Source of the DNA: Chara braunii
Taxonomy: Eukaryota; Streptophyta; Charophyceae; Charales; Characeae
Length of the DNA stretch: 28,488 bases
Direction of reading: 5' to 3'
Assembly: GCA_003427395.1 (NCBI GenBank)
Contig: BFEA01000319.1
Location: forward strand, 921,082 to 949,569
Both the position numbers and the translations under genes were made by a program. Below, in pieces: positions 19,268 through 28,146 of this stretch. The notes beneath the pieces were generated by a model. That model was not told the DNA's origin and did no database searches. It saw nothing but the letters and a program-made list of their open reading frames with translations. Numbering within the stretch: position 1 is the first letter of the stretch; each line of letters starts with the position of its first letter.

Positions 19268-20080
19268 GGACTCGACGGCTGGAGGAAAATCTTGGAGATT
19301 GGTTTGGACGGAGAAACGGGGCTAGGACCGTACAGGAATCAGGGTCAGAATGGAATAATCCACAACAAAAGAAATAAATAAAGTAGCCTTCCGACCCGTC
19401 ATCGTTTTTTCGTTCTTGACTTGTTTGTTCCCCTAATCTGTTTTGTCTGCCTGCCTCGTCTGAGCTATCTTCTATTTGTTTGGAACCTCCCGTATCAAAA
19501 CTTCCTCGTCTCTACCTAAAAACGTGCTTCCGGCCTACACCATGCCTCTGATCCGCGCCATCTCGACACGATTGTCGTGACTATCAGTCCGACGGATCCC
19601 TGGCACTCGAGATATCGCTCCTTCCCTCCCTCTGCTAGCACCTTACACCGCGCCGAACTCTGGATGGCACTCCCAGGTAACACTTCCCACCAAAACCTCT
19701 GTTTACTACCGTTCTCTCCTGCGTTCTCCTCAACCAACGTTATTTCTCCCTTCGTTTGTACCAACGCCCCCTCCCACTGATCAGATCTCCCGCTTCCGAT
19801 CTTCACCCTGATCTGCCCCTGATCCCCGCATACACTCCCATTTGATGGCTTCCCGTTGGGTTTCCTCTTTTCTCCTGTTTTCTGGTTTTCTGCTTCTCCT
19901 GGTTGCTGGCTTCCCGCTAGTCTTCCCGTTTTGTTTTTTTCCCCGCTTACTCTGGCCTGTTTTCCCGCCATCCATCTGAAACTCATGTTCGAACGAACTT
20001 CGGTAGATCCAAGTCATGGAGTACATAGCGGACCTTCTTACTTTGTTTAGTATATTATGAAGCTCGCTAGCGGTGACGTT
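19268..20080. other. Presumed 3' untranslated/pLTR region of the Penelope-like element
   Basis: Pyrimidine-rich on the plus strand (19380-19960). Long minus-strand frames here (19516-19986, 19781-20179) are lysine/glycine-rich mirrors of that bias and overlap each other, so I do not call them genes. No endonuclease motif was seen. Confidence 0.45.
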
Positions 20081-20090
20081 CAGTGCGCTT

Positions 20091-20151
20091 GCATCCTCCC
20101 CTGATGATGACCCCAGTCCGACTCTGAGGTCGAAACCGGTAGGGAGAACGC
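20091..20151 (+). ncRNA. Hammerhead ribozyme motif, type I, minimal stem III
   Basis: Seen: core box CTGATGA (20101-20107); stem II GACC (20109-20112) with GGTC (20128-20131), loop of 15 nt; core GAA (20132-20134); stem III made only of the palindrome ACCGGT (20135-20140); A at the cleavage position (20141), giving GTA as the cleavage triplet; stem I CTCCC (20096-20100) with GGGAG (20142-20146), five perfect pairs, and after a 3/3 internal loop two more possible pairs (20091-20092 with 20150-20151). All conserved core bases are present. One oddity: T20108 is extra between the CTGATGA box and stem II, which may weaken activity. Hammerheads with such a short stem III are known in Penelope-like elements and retrozymes, where they are thought to act as dimers. 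Strand and position (0.8 kb downstream of the RT) fit that class. Predicted cut between 20141 and 20142. Confidence 0.75.
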
Positions 20152-20241
20152 CGGTTGCTTCCATGGGCCATACGTTCATTACTATTATCTTCGGAATGGA
20201 AGCGTTCTAAGCGCTACTTGTGGTCACCACGTCTTTTCTCC

Positions 20242-20246
<5 letters not shown>

Positions 20247-20308
<62 letters not shown>
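20247..20308 (+). repeat. (TC)31 microsatellite
   Basis: Uninterrupted TC dinucleotides about 100 bp after the hammerhead. Confidence 0.97.
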
Positions 20309-20312
<4 letters not shown>

Positions 20313-20482
20313 CATATCTATGATGTGGACGTCGAAACTGGGCTTTTCATGAGTGACGGGAATCTGACATGAGTCGAGCTCTTGAAGTTGTAATGAGGAT
20401 CGATCTCAGGGCTTGTAATGAGTGTTACCACGTAGCACTTCTCTTCGATCGATTTTTGACCCCTACACGCCCATATATGACG

Positions 20483-20527
20483 ATATATATATATATATAT
20501 TTTCATGCGTTAGAAAAAAAAAAAAAA
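20483..20527 (+). repeat. (AT)9 and A14 low-complexity tract
   Basis: AT dinucleotides at 20483-20500 and a 14-A run at 20514-20527. Confidence 0.9.
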
Positions 20528-20541
20528 TCCTGCACCAAACT

Positions 20542-20648
20542 CGGCTGGTCGGCCGAGGCCGAACCTGGCCGATTCAGCCATCGGCCGAGGCCGCAGCTGA
20601 TTTCCCCCCCCCCGGCCGCGGCCGGGCGTGCAACATAGGCTATATATA
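20542..20648 (-). repeat. GC-rich repeat, minus-oriented copy
   Basis: Full of GGCCGAGGCCG-type words; on the minus strand it begins TATAGCCTATGTTGCACGC and matches the start of the repeat at 16646. Flanked on its other side by an A-run. Class unknown. Confidence 0.55.
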
Positions 20649-20829
20649 AGCCTTAGCCCCTAGTGTAAGGGTAGGGATATAAGTCGCTCAGGCTAGTCCG
20701 AGTTCCGCCTGGCCTTGGGTAAGCTAGGGGAAGGACGGTAAGACTGCTTCAGTGGGTGCTACCCTGTCTTAACCTTAGGTCCATGCCTCTGAAACTGACC
20801 CATTCCTAGAGGCCTTCGGGCCCCAACCC

Positions 20830-21773
20830 ATGGACATAGATGAACCTCCGTCCCCCCTCCTCCCCCTGACGTGGCGACAATGGAGGTAGACGGACAGGAG
20901 GAAACAGAATCCGCCCCTGCTGGAATGGCAATTGAGCAAAAGCTGCAAGCGATCGCTGACTGGCTACTGGACGGCTTCAAGTCACAACATACGAATGTTT
21001 CCCAGGAATTCTGGGACCGTACTTACGTAGTGTTATTCAGCATGCTAGACCACAGCCCAACAGTAAGGGGAGCGCTAGAAGAGGGCCCCTCGAACCATAT
21101 CTCGTGGCCGGAGCTCTTCCAGCGCATAAGACAGATAGCCCAGTTGCGTTTCCAACCACCAGAACAGCCCCCGGGGGCAGAAGATAGCGAAAAGACGACG
21201 GCCCCCACAACACAACCTGCCCCAGCGGACGAGACAAAAGAAGAGGAGGAACCACCGAAAGAACAACGGACCGAAAAACTCAGAAATCTAATTGTATCGG
21301 GACGTTATGAGGCCCCGCTCTCCAAGGAGGGGGGACTGATATCTATCCCCCTTCGCCACTCGGGGGACAGAATGGACATTGGCCTCACGCCGACGGCACG
21401 AGGCTTCACTCTGCTAGATTGGAGGTTTTCCAATCGCTGGTCCCTCCCCAGCCTCAGAGAAAACGTTTTTTTCGGAAAAGCGGAGACCTTTATCAACAAA
21501 AACTACCCAGTTGGGGCAAAAACAATGCTATCCCAGTTCGAGGGGATACAAAGGGTGGCAACAACATACCTTTTCATCCTGTTCGATGAAGGTAAGTCCT
21601 CTGACCTGCAGTGGTTCACCCACGCTGCACTCATGGACCTTCGCATCCAACACATAAAAGTCAGCGCTTTCTGGCTAGCAGAAGACTTACACACGTGTTG
21701 CACCAAAATACTCAGATACGGACTCCTATGCACAGTAAACTGGTCCTCGAAGCACTGGAGAAGAATAAAATAA
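20830..21773 (+). pseudogene. LINE ORF1 (N-terminal frameshift in a C-run)
   Basis: The open frame from ATG 20871 encodes 300 residues. A better start is ATG 20830 (MDIDEPP), in another frame, which would join the main frame if one base in the C-runs at 20850-20868 were a sequencing or mutational indel. Visible: a predicted helical N-terminal part (about residues 15-85), an acidic and proline-rich linker (about 90-135, with KEEEEPPKE), and a C-terminal globular-looking part rich in W and F with TFINKNYPVGA. No CCHC knuckle or RRM motif is visible. The C-terminal half has a relative in the minus-strand LINE (11108-11398). In other LINEs ORF1 binds the element RNA; that is assumed here from position, not shown. 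Confidence 0.6.
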
Positions 21774-21802
21774 AATAAAAAGAATAACTTATGTGTGCAG
21801 CA

Positions 21803-24800
21803 ATGGGGAAGGACCTGGATACCCTATACTGCAGAAACCCCGAATGGAAAAGTTGTTTGAAAAGTGCAGACTTAGACCTGCGGTCCCTAAATGTGAATGG
21901 TATTGCCTCATACAACCCCCCCAGCTGAGGGGTGTGGGGGGCAGGAGGTGGCCAGACGTGATCTGCATACAGGAGACACACCTTCTGGATACCCCAGACC
22001 ATCACAGAGCACATCGAAATGTGTGGCCACACCAATCCTATAGAGCACATGCAGTAACACCAGCATCTGCAGGTGTGGCGATCTGGATCCCTCCAGAATC
22101 CAGAGTTGAGGTGGTACACTGGGCCGCTGACGAACTACAAGGCCGGTGGGTTTCCATCCTGGCTATGCTGGAATTGGAACTTATATGCATCTTCTATGTG
22201 TATGCCCCCAACACAACGATAGAGAGGGAGGGTTTCTTCAACCACCTAGCCTCACTCCCACCCCAAGGCATCCCACTAATTTTTGATGGCGACTTCAACG
22301 CGGCCCCAGACAGATGGATGGACAGATGGAACCCGCAAGGTCGCTACCCTCAATGTGTGGAGGAGGATGAAAGAATCATCTCACATTTCAGCGCGGCCCT
22401 CTCCTTGACCGACGCATATCGCCACCTACACCCGCAGGAACGGGCCTACACCTGCCTTCGCACCGCCGACCCTTGCAGGCACACGAAATCTCGGATTGAC
22501 CTGGTCCTGATCTCGACGGCCATACAGAACCCCCTGCAACTTTCGGCCATATTCCCCCAAAGCCCATACCCAGGCCTAGACCATTGCACATGTGGCATCA
22601 TTCTCACCTTTCGTAAGCGTCCCGATCGAGGGCCGGGCTATTACAAACTAAACACATCACTGTTAAAAACTGAAGGCTTTCAGAACTTCACAAGAGACGT
22701 GTGGGCTTATTGGCACAACCAAAAAAAACATTGTGGATCGGAAATCCAATGGTTTACAAATGGTCTGTTCTTCCTGGCCAAGAAATGCAAAGACTACTCT
22801 AAAATGGTAGCAAACCAACGATACTCTCAAGAAATGGAGATCCACAATCAATTTCACAATCTGGTCTCCCAGGACACTTCAGCGGAGCACACGAACACCA
22901 TCCAACAGCTAAAAGACCAAGTGCTACAGTATGCCCAATATAGATGGCAAGGAGTCTGAATCAGAGACAAGCTCGCAAAATGGATCACTGAAGGAACCAT
23001 GGACTCACAATTCTTTAGCCTTGCATCAATCCAGGCCCACCGCATAACAATAGAGGCTCTTCTTGATCCTACGACTGATCAGCTGGCCACAACTACAGCA
23101 CACTGCGTAAAGATAGCCAGAACGTTTTCCCAAGACCTCTTCTCAGCCCATATCCCTCAACCACAGGACCCCCGACACCTTGCAGAAGTGGAAAGGTTCT
23201 TGAATCCTATGGAGAACCATCTATCGGCAGAGCAGAGGGAGAGGATAGAACGCAGAATAAGAAAAGAGGAGATCTGGACTGCGCTAATGCAGATGGATGA
23301 GGAAAAGACGCCAGGTATAGACGGTTTCCCGAAAGAATTTTGGAAAACTATATGGCCGCACCTTTCCGACGATTTGATGCGATTCTATGAGGAAGTTTGG
23401 AATACCGGAGAGATGGGCGAAATGTTGGGACAAGGGGTGCTCTCCTTGCTCCACAAAAAAAGAGACAGGATGAGCATACGCAATATTCGTTCGATCACCC
23501 TCCTGACAGTGGTCTACAAGATGTTGTCCAAGACACTAGCCAATCGTATAATAGAAGTGGTGGAGGATCTGGTGCACCCATCACAAACGGGGTTCATTCG
23601 TAACAGAAACATCCAAGAAAATATTATCCTAATCCATGATGTGATTAACTTGGCATGCAGAGATAAAAGCAATGCAGCATTGGTCTTTATTGACTTTGAA
23701 AAAGCATACGACCATGTTGATTGGACTTTTCTGGACAAATGTCTGGAAAAGTTGAACTTCGGCCCTTTCTTTCGGAGATGGATTAGGATCCTGCACCAAA
23801 ACGCCACCACTAGGGTACAGATAAATGGCAACCTAGCCCCGGAAATAAAACTCCACAGATCAATCAGGCAAGGTGATCCGATAGCTCCCTTTCTATTCGT
23901 ACTCATCATGGAAGCCCTATCAGCCAACCTGCACAATAGCAAGAACCTGAATAAGATCAGTTTGTCCGGAATCCCAGATGAAGCCGTCTCGATTTGCTCG
24001 CTGTTCGCCGACGATCTGACAATTATGACAGATGCAACACCTGAAAATATGGAGGAAATAAAGAGGCTAATGGATAGATTTTGCGCCCTCTCAGACATGA
24101 CCATCACCTGGGGTAAAAAAACACAGGGTTGGTGGATCCACCACCAAGGGAGCCGTCCCCCGGAAGAACCACACATTTCATGGACCCCTTAGGACGTGCC
24201 TGTCAGGGTCCTGGGGGTAAAAATGTCAGCACATGGCTGCCCGCTTGACAACGGCGAATGGATCACAGCCCCGGCGCTGGCCAAACTCGCCCGATGGGAC
24301 CACAAGCACACATCCCTGTTCGGAAGGGCCCTGGTAATCAACAACGTGGTTCTAACCACACTATGGTATAAATCCGTTCTATGGCCGGTCAGCGAAGTGG
24401 CCCACAGAGCCCTTAGGCGAAAGGTGGAAGCATACCTATGGAGAGGAGACAGTCAGAATACCAATGCCATGAGCAGAGTGGCATGGGACACAGTGGTCTA
24501 GCCCAAAGCCCAGGGAGGGTTGGGTATTTTAGATCCCCCCACTCAGACACAGGCATTGAGTCTGATGTGGTTGGTGCGACTGATTTTCGAGGCATCCCAA
24601 CAGTGGAAACCACTGGCTATGAGACAGATAGCACACCTGACCCCAAAATCTCCCTCGGAGATAGATCCACTGAGATGGCTAGACGACAGATATTGGAAGG
24701 TCCCGAGAGGTCTACAGGAAGGTATGTGGCCACGACTAATCAAAACCTGGAGAAAACTCCCCCCCCCCAGACCGCCCGCCCCCAGACCGTTGGGAGGAGG

Positions 24801-26290
24801 TGACAAGACAACCGCTTTTTGGGAACCGATGGATCACAAACTCACATAGCCAAATCTTTTGCAGTTCGGACTCTCCATGGAAGGGATGGGTCAAGAATGG
24901 GATCACTAGAGTAGGGGATCTATGGGACGACCTCAGAAAAGATTGAAAAACATCGGAACAAATGAAAGGGCTCCTCTGCTACTGCCATAACTTTGAAATA
25001 GCAGTGGAGGACCTCCATGAGGCCTTCCCTCTGGCCTGGCTCCACATCCTGCGCAAGGGCCCACAACTGTAAGAAGGGGACTGGGTAACTACCAATGACC
25101 CTACCAAACGCGTAAGACTTGTTCACCAGGTGAGATCAGAGGATGCCCTGGTTGAGGGATATTGTGTGGGAAAGGAAGAGCGGTTAACAGGCAGCAGTGA
25201 TCCCTTCGCATGGATTCCCAAAACCCAGCTCCACAGAGTGAGAGCATACGGCGAGGGGGAAGGGCAAAGAGTCTTCAGGCCTGAGACCCCGCTAAGCGAG
25301 CTCCCCCTGGACCCGATAGAGTGGGTGTGGAACCCGCCAGCTCACCCCAGGGCACACGGTTTAAAGCTTATGCCCCTCTGTAACCTAACAGTTAAAACTT
25401 CCTACCGAAAGCTCAGAGCTAAAAAAGCGGTAAGGGATACGGTCCAGGAGCGCTGGCAGCGACACTTAAACATAGACAGACAACTGTTGGCGCCCATCAT
25501 ATGGTTCAAGGATTGTAAATGCGGGCTGGCCAATATATCATCCTTACAATGGCAAATCATACACCGCTGTCTCCCTACCAACAGTTGACTGATTGACCAC
25601 ACCCACTTGGAACAGCAAGGGCGTGCACTACCTTGGTGCCCTCAGTGCCTTCTAACCTTCCCGGTACGGAAAAGAGAGAAAACAATAGAGCACATGTTAA
25701 TCCAATGCCCCGTGGCAGTAGCGACATGGAGATGGTGGGAGAGAGTATGGCGACAACTGGTCCTTGGACACGCATGGCCATGGGAATGGAGGGCGATTCT
25801 GTTGGGCTACTGTCCAGACCTCCAAAACCAGACCTTCGCATGGAACATGTTCCACCTAGGACGACGAGTGCTCCTATGGGTCATATGGTGGCAACGATGC
25901 GCCCTGACCATGGACAAGGTGATGGTGGGTGGGGAAGAGAGAAAGGAATATCTCAAACTGCAGTTCCAATTGGAATTGTCTCGACTGTGGGCAGCAACAA
26001 AACAGACACTAGACTCTCTTCATCAACCAAAAGACATTTCAACTGCAGTTAGGAAGTTTGGCCAAGAATGGTCGGGGGAGGGATGGGTAGCAGAGGTAGT
26101 CTGGTCCGGGCCATGGGAAACCTAGATTCAGCCGGAAGATGATCCTATCGGAGCAAAGTCTCACCGGGACTACCACCTGGTGTTTAAGGACTGGACTGCG
26201 ATCAGCCTGGATGTCCCTCTGCGCCCGGCAGAAGAGTTTGCAGATCCATTCCCACCCCATCACCAAGCAATAGAAGAACGAGTGGGATAG
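21803..26290 (+). pseudogene. LINE ORF2: AP endonuclease, reverse transcriptase, zinc finger
   Basis: Probable start ATG 21803 (MGKDLDTLYC), whose frame reads LRSLNVNGIASYNPPS and then shifts near the C/G runs at 21915-21940. Endonuclease: QET with catalytic Glu (21973-21975), VYAPN, GDFN (22288-22299), SRIDL (22488-22502), LDH (22576-22584; usually SDH). RT: TPGIDGFPKEFW, QTGFIRNRNIQENI, FIDFEKAYDHVDW (23686 onward), SIRQGDPIAP, FADD (24004-24015). Then LGVKM, YLWRGD, GGLGILDP. C-terminal finger CPQC (25637-25648), His (25691), Cys (25706). C-terminal tail DVPLRP...DPFPP before the stop at 26288-26290. In-frame stops: 22957, 24190, 24499, about 24945, about 25070, 25586, about 26123. A second frameshift lies near 24800-24835. 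The 22957 TGA is likely a CGA change. RT and endonuclease catalytic residues are intact. Confidence 0.9.
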
Positions 26291-26463
26291 ACATATTCTG
26301 GGGAGAGAACTGATCAAAGATGGGGAGTGTGCCAGTCCTATCACAAGTAATGAGCCCCCTTTTGGGTGGACAGGAAACGGATTCCGTGTTTTGAAGTTTC
26401 CTCAGGGTCTCAGTTCTTCCCTGCTCTTCTCAGTTCTTCTCGCCCCCCCCCCCCCTCCCTCCT
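26291..26463. other. Junction between two LINE copies
   Basis: Non-coding. Contains a C14-type run and a long polypyrimidine tract (26440-26473) ending TTTCAG at 26468-26473, which looks like a splice acceptor but sits inside mobile-element sequence. No poly-A and no hairpin. Confidence 0.4.
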
Positions 26464-27007
26464 CTTCTTTCAGACTTGGTTCAAAACTTGCGCAATCTGA
26501 CTCTATTATGTGAGACCGGGACACAGGCCCAGAAAGATGACTTTTCCAATAATTTATTTAAAACCAGCAGAAGAGCCCTCCTTTGGGCCCTCTGGAATCG
26601 TCGTTGTACTTTCGAAATGGAAGGCGCCAGGCTGGACGGCCCAGAACTTACTGAAGGAATCAAGATGCAAATCCAGACAGTTATCACAGTCCAATGGAAT
26701 AAAGTCAAGGAAAAAAATCCAGTTCCTAACGAATGAAAAAGAAATCCACCATCAAATCCAACTTTACAGTGGTGCATGGCTAGGGGGGGCTCAAGGAGGA
26801 AAGATTGGAAGGATTAGAGAAAGTGTGGTCAAGGAAGTGTTAAAAGGAGGACAGAAGATGGAACTGCGAAAGGACTACAGACTGGTTTTTCAGGATTGGA
26901 CGAATATTGATCCATCAATACCCCTTCGCCCTTTATCAGAATTCCCAGACCCCTTCCCCCCCTCCTCTTTAACTCTGGTCCCCATAAGTTGGTATGGTTG
27001 TGATTGA
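26464..27007 (+). pseudogene. LINE ORF2 C-terminal fragment (lineage B)
   Basis: Two frames joined by a frameshift near 26710. The first carries ALLWALWNRRCTFEMEGARLD (about 26575-26640), the second SGAWLGGAQGGK (about 26770), then NIDPSIPLRPLSEFPDPFPP (about 26910-26965) and SWYGCD before the stop at 27005-27007. The closest relatives are the minus-strand LINE (6287-6700) and the fragment at 12880-13445. It directly follows lineage A, whose homologous part is at 25855-26290, so it is a separate insertion rather than the end of that LINE. Upstream ORF2 parts are missing. Confidence 0.8.
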
Positions 27008-27500
27008 GTTCTGGCTTGGCATCCCGAGTGAGCAGTCAAGTTCTCTGGTAGAGTTTTGAAGACTGATTCAAGGAGTTGCTGCAGATAGAAGTAGATCTAT
27101 GAATCTAAGCCACAGGTCATGTGGCCAACGGCCAAAGAAATAGTGAAACAGTACAATATGGTAACTGAGGTAACATGAAAAGGGACAAAAAGAGTAGAGA
27201 TTACAGACTGGTCTTCCATAACTAGTCTGTAGTGGATATATGGAGGTTTGAACAGGGCTAGATGTAATAGTTATTTCTGGCGCTCGACTAGGGGTGAAGA
27301 GGCTCAAAATAAAACCCCGTCAGACACTTCTACATCAGTATGTTCATCTTTTTCTCACATAAGGGATGATGAGCCCGGTTCTCAGCAATTGTTCCGATTT
27401 TGTCACCCCGGGTAGACTGTGAGGACCCCGGCCTCAACATATTCATAAGTAATATAAGCCTTGGGCACTGGGCCCTTTTAAGGGAATTAAAAAGAAAAAA
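27008..27500 (+). mobile_element. LINE B 3' UTR with box, hairpin and A-rich tail
   Basis: In order: the box TCTGGCGCTC...GGGTGAAGAGGC (27277-27304); a decayed member of the hairpin family at 27368-27386 (GATGAG/CTCAGC, loop CCCGGTT), with two compensatory pair changes and one mismatch; then an A-rich end at 27487-27500. Same order as in the tail at 13446-13910. Confidence 0.65.
27368..27386 (+). other. Conserved tail hairpin, copy i (two compensatory changes)
   Basis: GATGAG/CTCAGC, loop CCCGGTT. The two innermost pairs changed from G-C, A-T to A-T, G-C; the second outer pair is lost. Confidence 0.65.
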
Positions 27501-27664
27501 AAGGCTCCTTTGTCCGACACCAAAAAAAGAGAGAGAGGGATAGGAAGCGGAAGGCAGAAGCTAGGGGACGGAGGGAGTTTCCACTGGTGCCCCCTGGTGG
27601 ATCTCCCCTCGGTCCCCGGCGGTGCGGCAGAAAGAGGCAGGAAGAGAAAGATTTGGTATGGGAC

Positions 27665-27683
27665 GCTGGACCCGGTTTCCAGC
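27665..27683 (+). other. Conserved tail hairpin, copy g
   Basis: Perfect 6-bp stem, loop CCCGGTT, at the very 5' end of the SINE. Confidence 0.8.
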
Positions 27684-27920
27684 TCTGTGGCACCACTACC
27701 AGAAAGAGGGAGGAGGGAGTCAGTAGATAGCAGTAGAAATCTGGCGCCGAAATCAGGGGGAAGAGGCTCCCCCCTTGCTCAGTCAGTCCCCTGGTTTCCA
27801 GGGCAATCAATGCTGGCAGGCCCCCTCCCGCTCTCCAGGGCAATCAATGCTGGCAGGTTCTACTTACGGCCTTTCTGATATGTTCTGATGTATTCTAATT
27901 GTATCACACTCATAAGGGAT

Positions 27921-27939
27921 GCTGGACCCGTTTTCCAGC
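27921..27939 (+). other. Conserved tail hairpin, copy h
   Basis: Perfect 6-bp stem, loop CCCGTTT; about 100 nt before the SINE A-tail. Confidence 0.8.
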
Positions 27940-28058
27940 AGGTGACGCTCCCCACCAATAGATGGAGCCTATCCCCAGGTGCTAGCGGTGTCTGCTCTTA
28001 TCAGCATTGCTAGCACTGGAGGGACAGTTTTTTGTAAGAAAAAAAAAAAGTTTGGTAT

Positions 28059-28146
28059 AACCCCCCTAAGATTTGAACTTATCACCTACGGTATGATATC
28101 AGCCATAAGGTTCTGTACTTATCACTTAGCTGAATTCAATTTATGC
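28059..28146 (-). repeat. tRNA-like sequence, minus strand
   Basis: On the minus strand: an A-box-like TCAGCTAAGTGATAAGT (about 28115-28131) and a T-arm-like TAAGTTCAAATCTTA (28069-28083), whose 4-bp stem closes a 7-nt loop beginning TTC. A possible anticodon arm (TATG...CATA) has GAT in its loop. The acceptor stem does not close. tRNA pseudogene or SINE head; it sits directly beside the SINE target site. Confidence 0.35.

Larger units (their letters stand above)
20700..26290 (+). mobile_element. Best-preserved LINE (lineage A), two-ORF, APE type
   Basis: ORF1 (20830-21773) and ORF2 (21803-26290) lie 29 bp apart on the plus strand. ORF2 carries AP endonuclease, RT and a C-terminal zinc finger, the layout of L1/Tx1-like LINEs. 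The 5' boundary is uncertain (20648-20830 is non-coding and may be the 5' UTR). No poly-A or hairpin tail follows the ORF2 stop, so the 3' end is truncated or replaced near 26.3-26.46 kb. Several stops and at least three frameshifts, two of them probably in homopolymer runs, show that this copy is dead or badly sequenced. Confidence 0.85.
27660..28050 (+). mobile_element. SINE with 8-bp target duplication and LINE-like 3' half
   Basis: Seen: TTTGGTAT at 27652-27659 is repeated at 28051-28058, directly after an A-run, so the insertion spans 27660-28050. It begins exactly with GGGACGCTGGACCC (hairpin 27665-27683), contains the box TCTGGCGCCG...GGGGAAGAGGC (27739-27765) seen in LINE 3' UTRs, two direct copies of CCAGGGCAATCAATGCTGG (27798 and 27835), a second hairpin (27921-27939), the CCCCACCAATAGATGGAGCC and CTGCTCTTATCAGCA blocks, and the A-tail. 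No protein is encoded. Mobilisation by the partner LINE through the shared 3' end is inferred. Confidence 0.75.

Noticed and set aside
19516-20179. Two minus-strand ORFs (156 and 132 residues)
   Set aside because: Low-complexity K/G/E-rich protein mirroring a pyrimidine-rich strand; one reads through the hammerhead antisense. No family motif.
17935-20700. Telomeric repeats that would support a telomere-associated Penelope element
   Set aside because: No tandem TTAGGG- or TTTAGGG-type repeats are present in the window.
23514-24176. Minus-strand ORF of 220 residues
   Set aside because: Shadow of the LINE RT domain on the plus strand.
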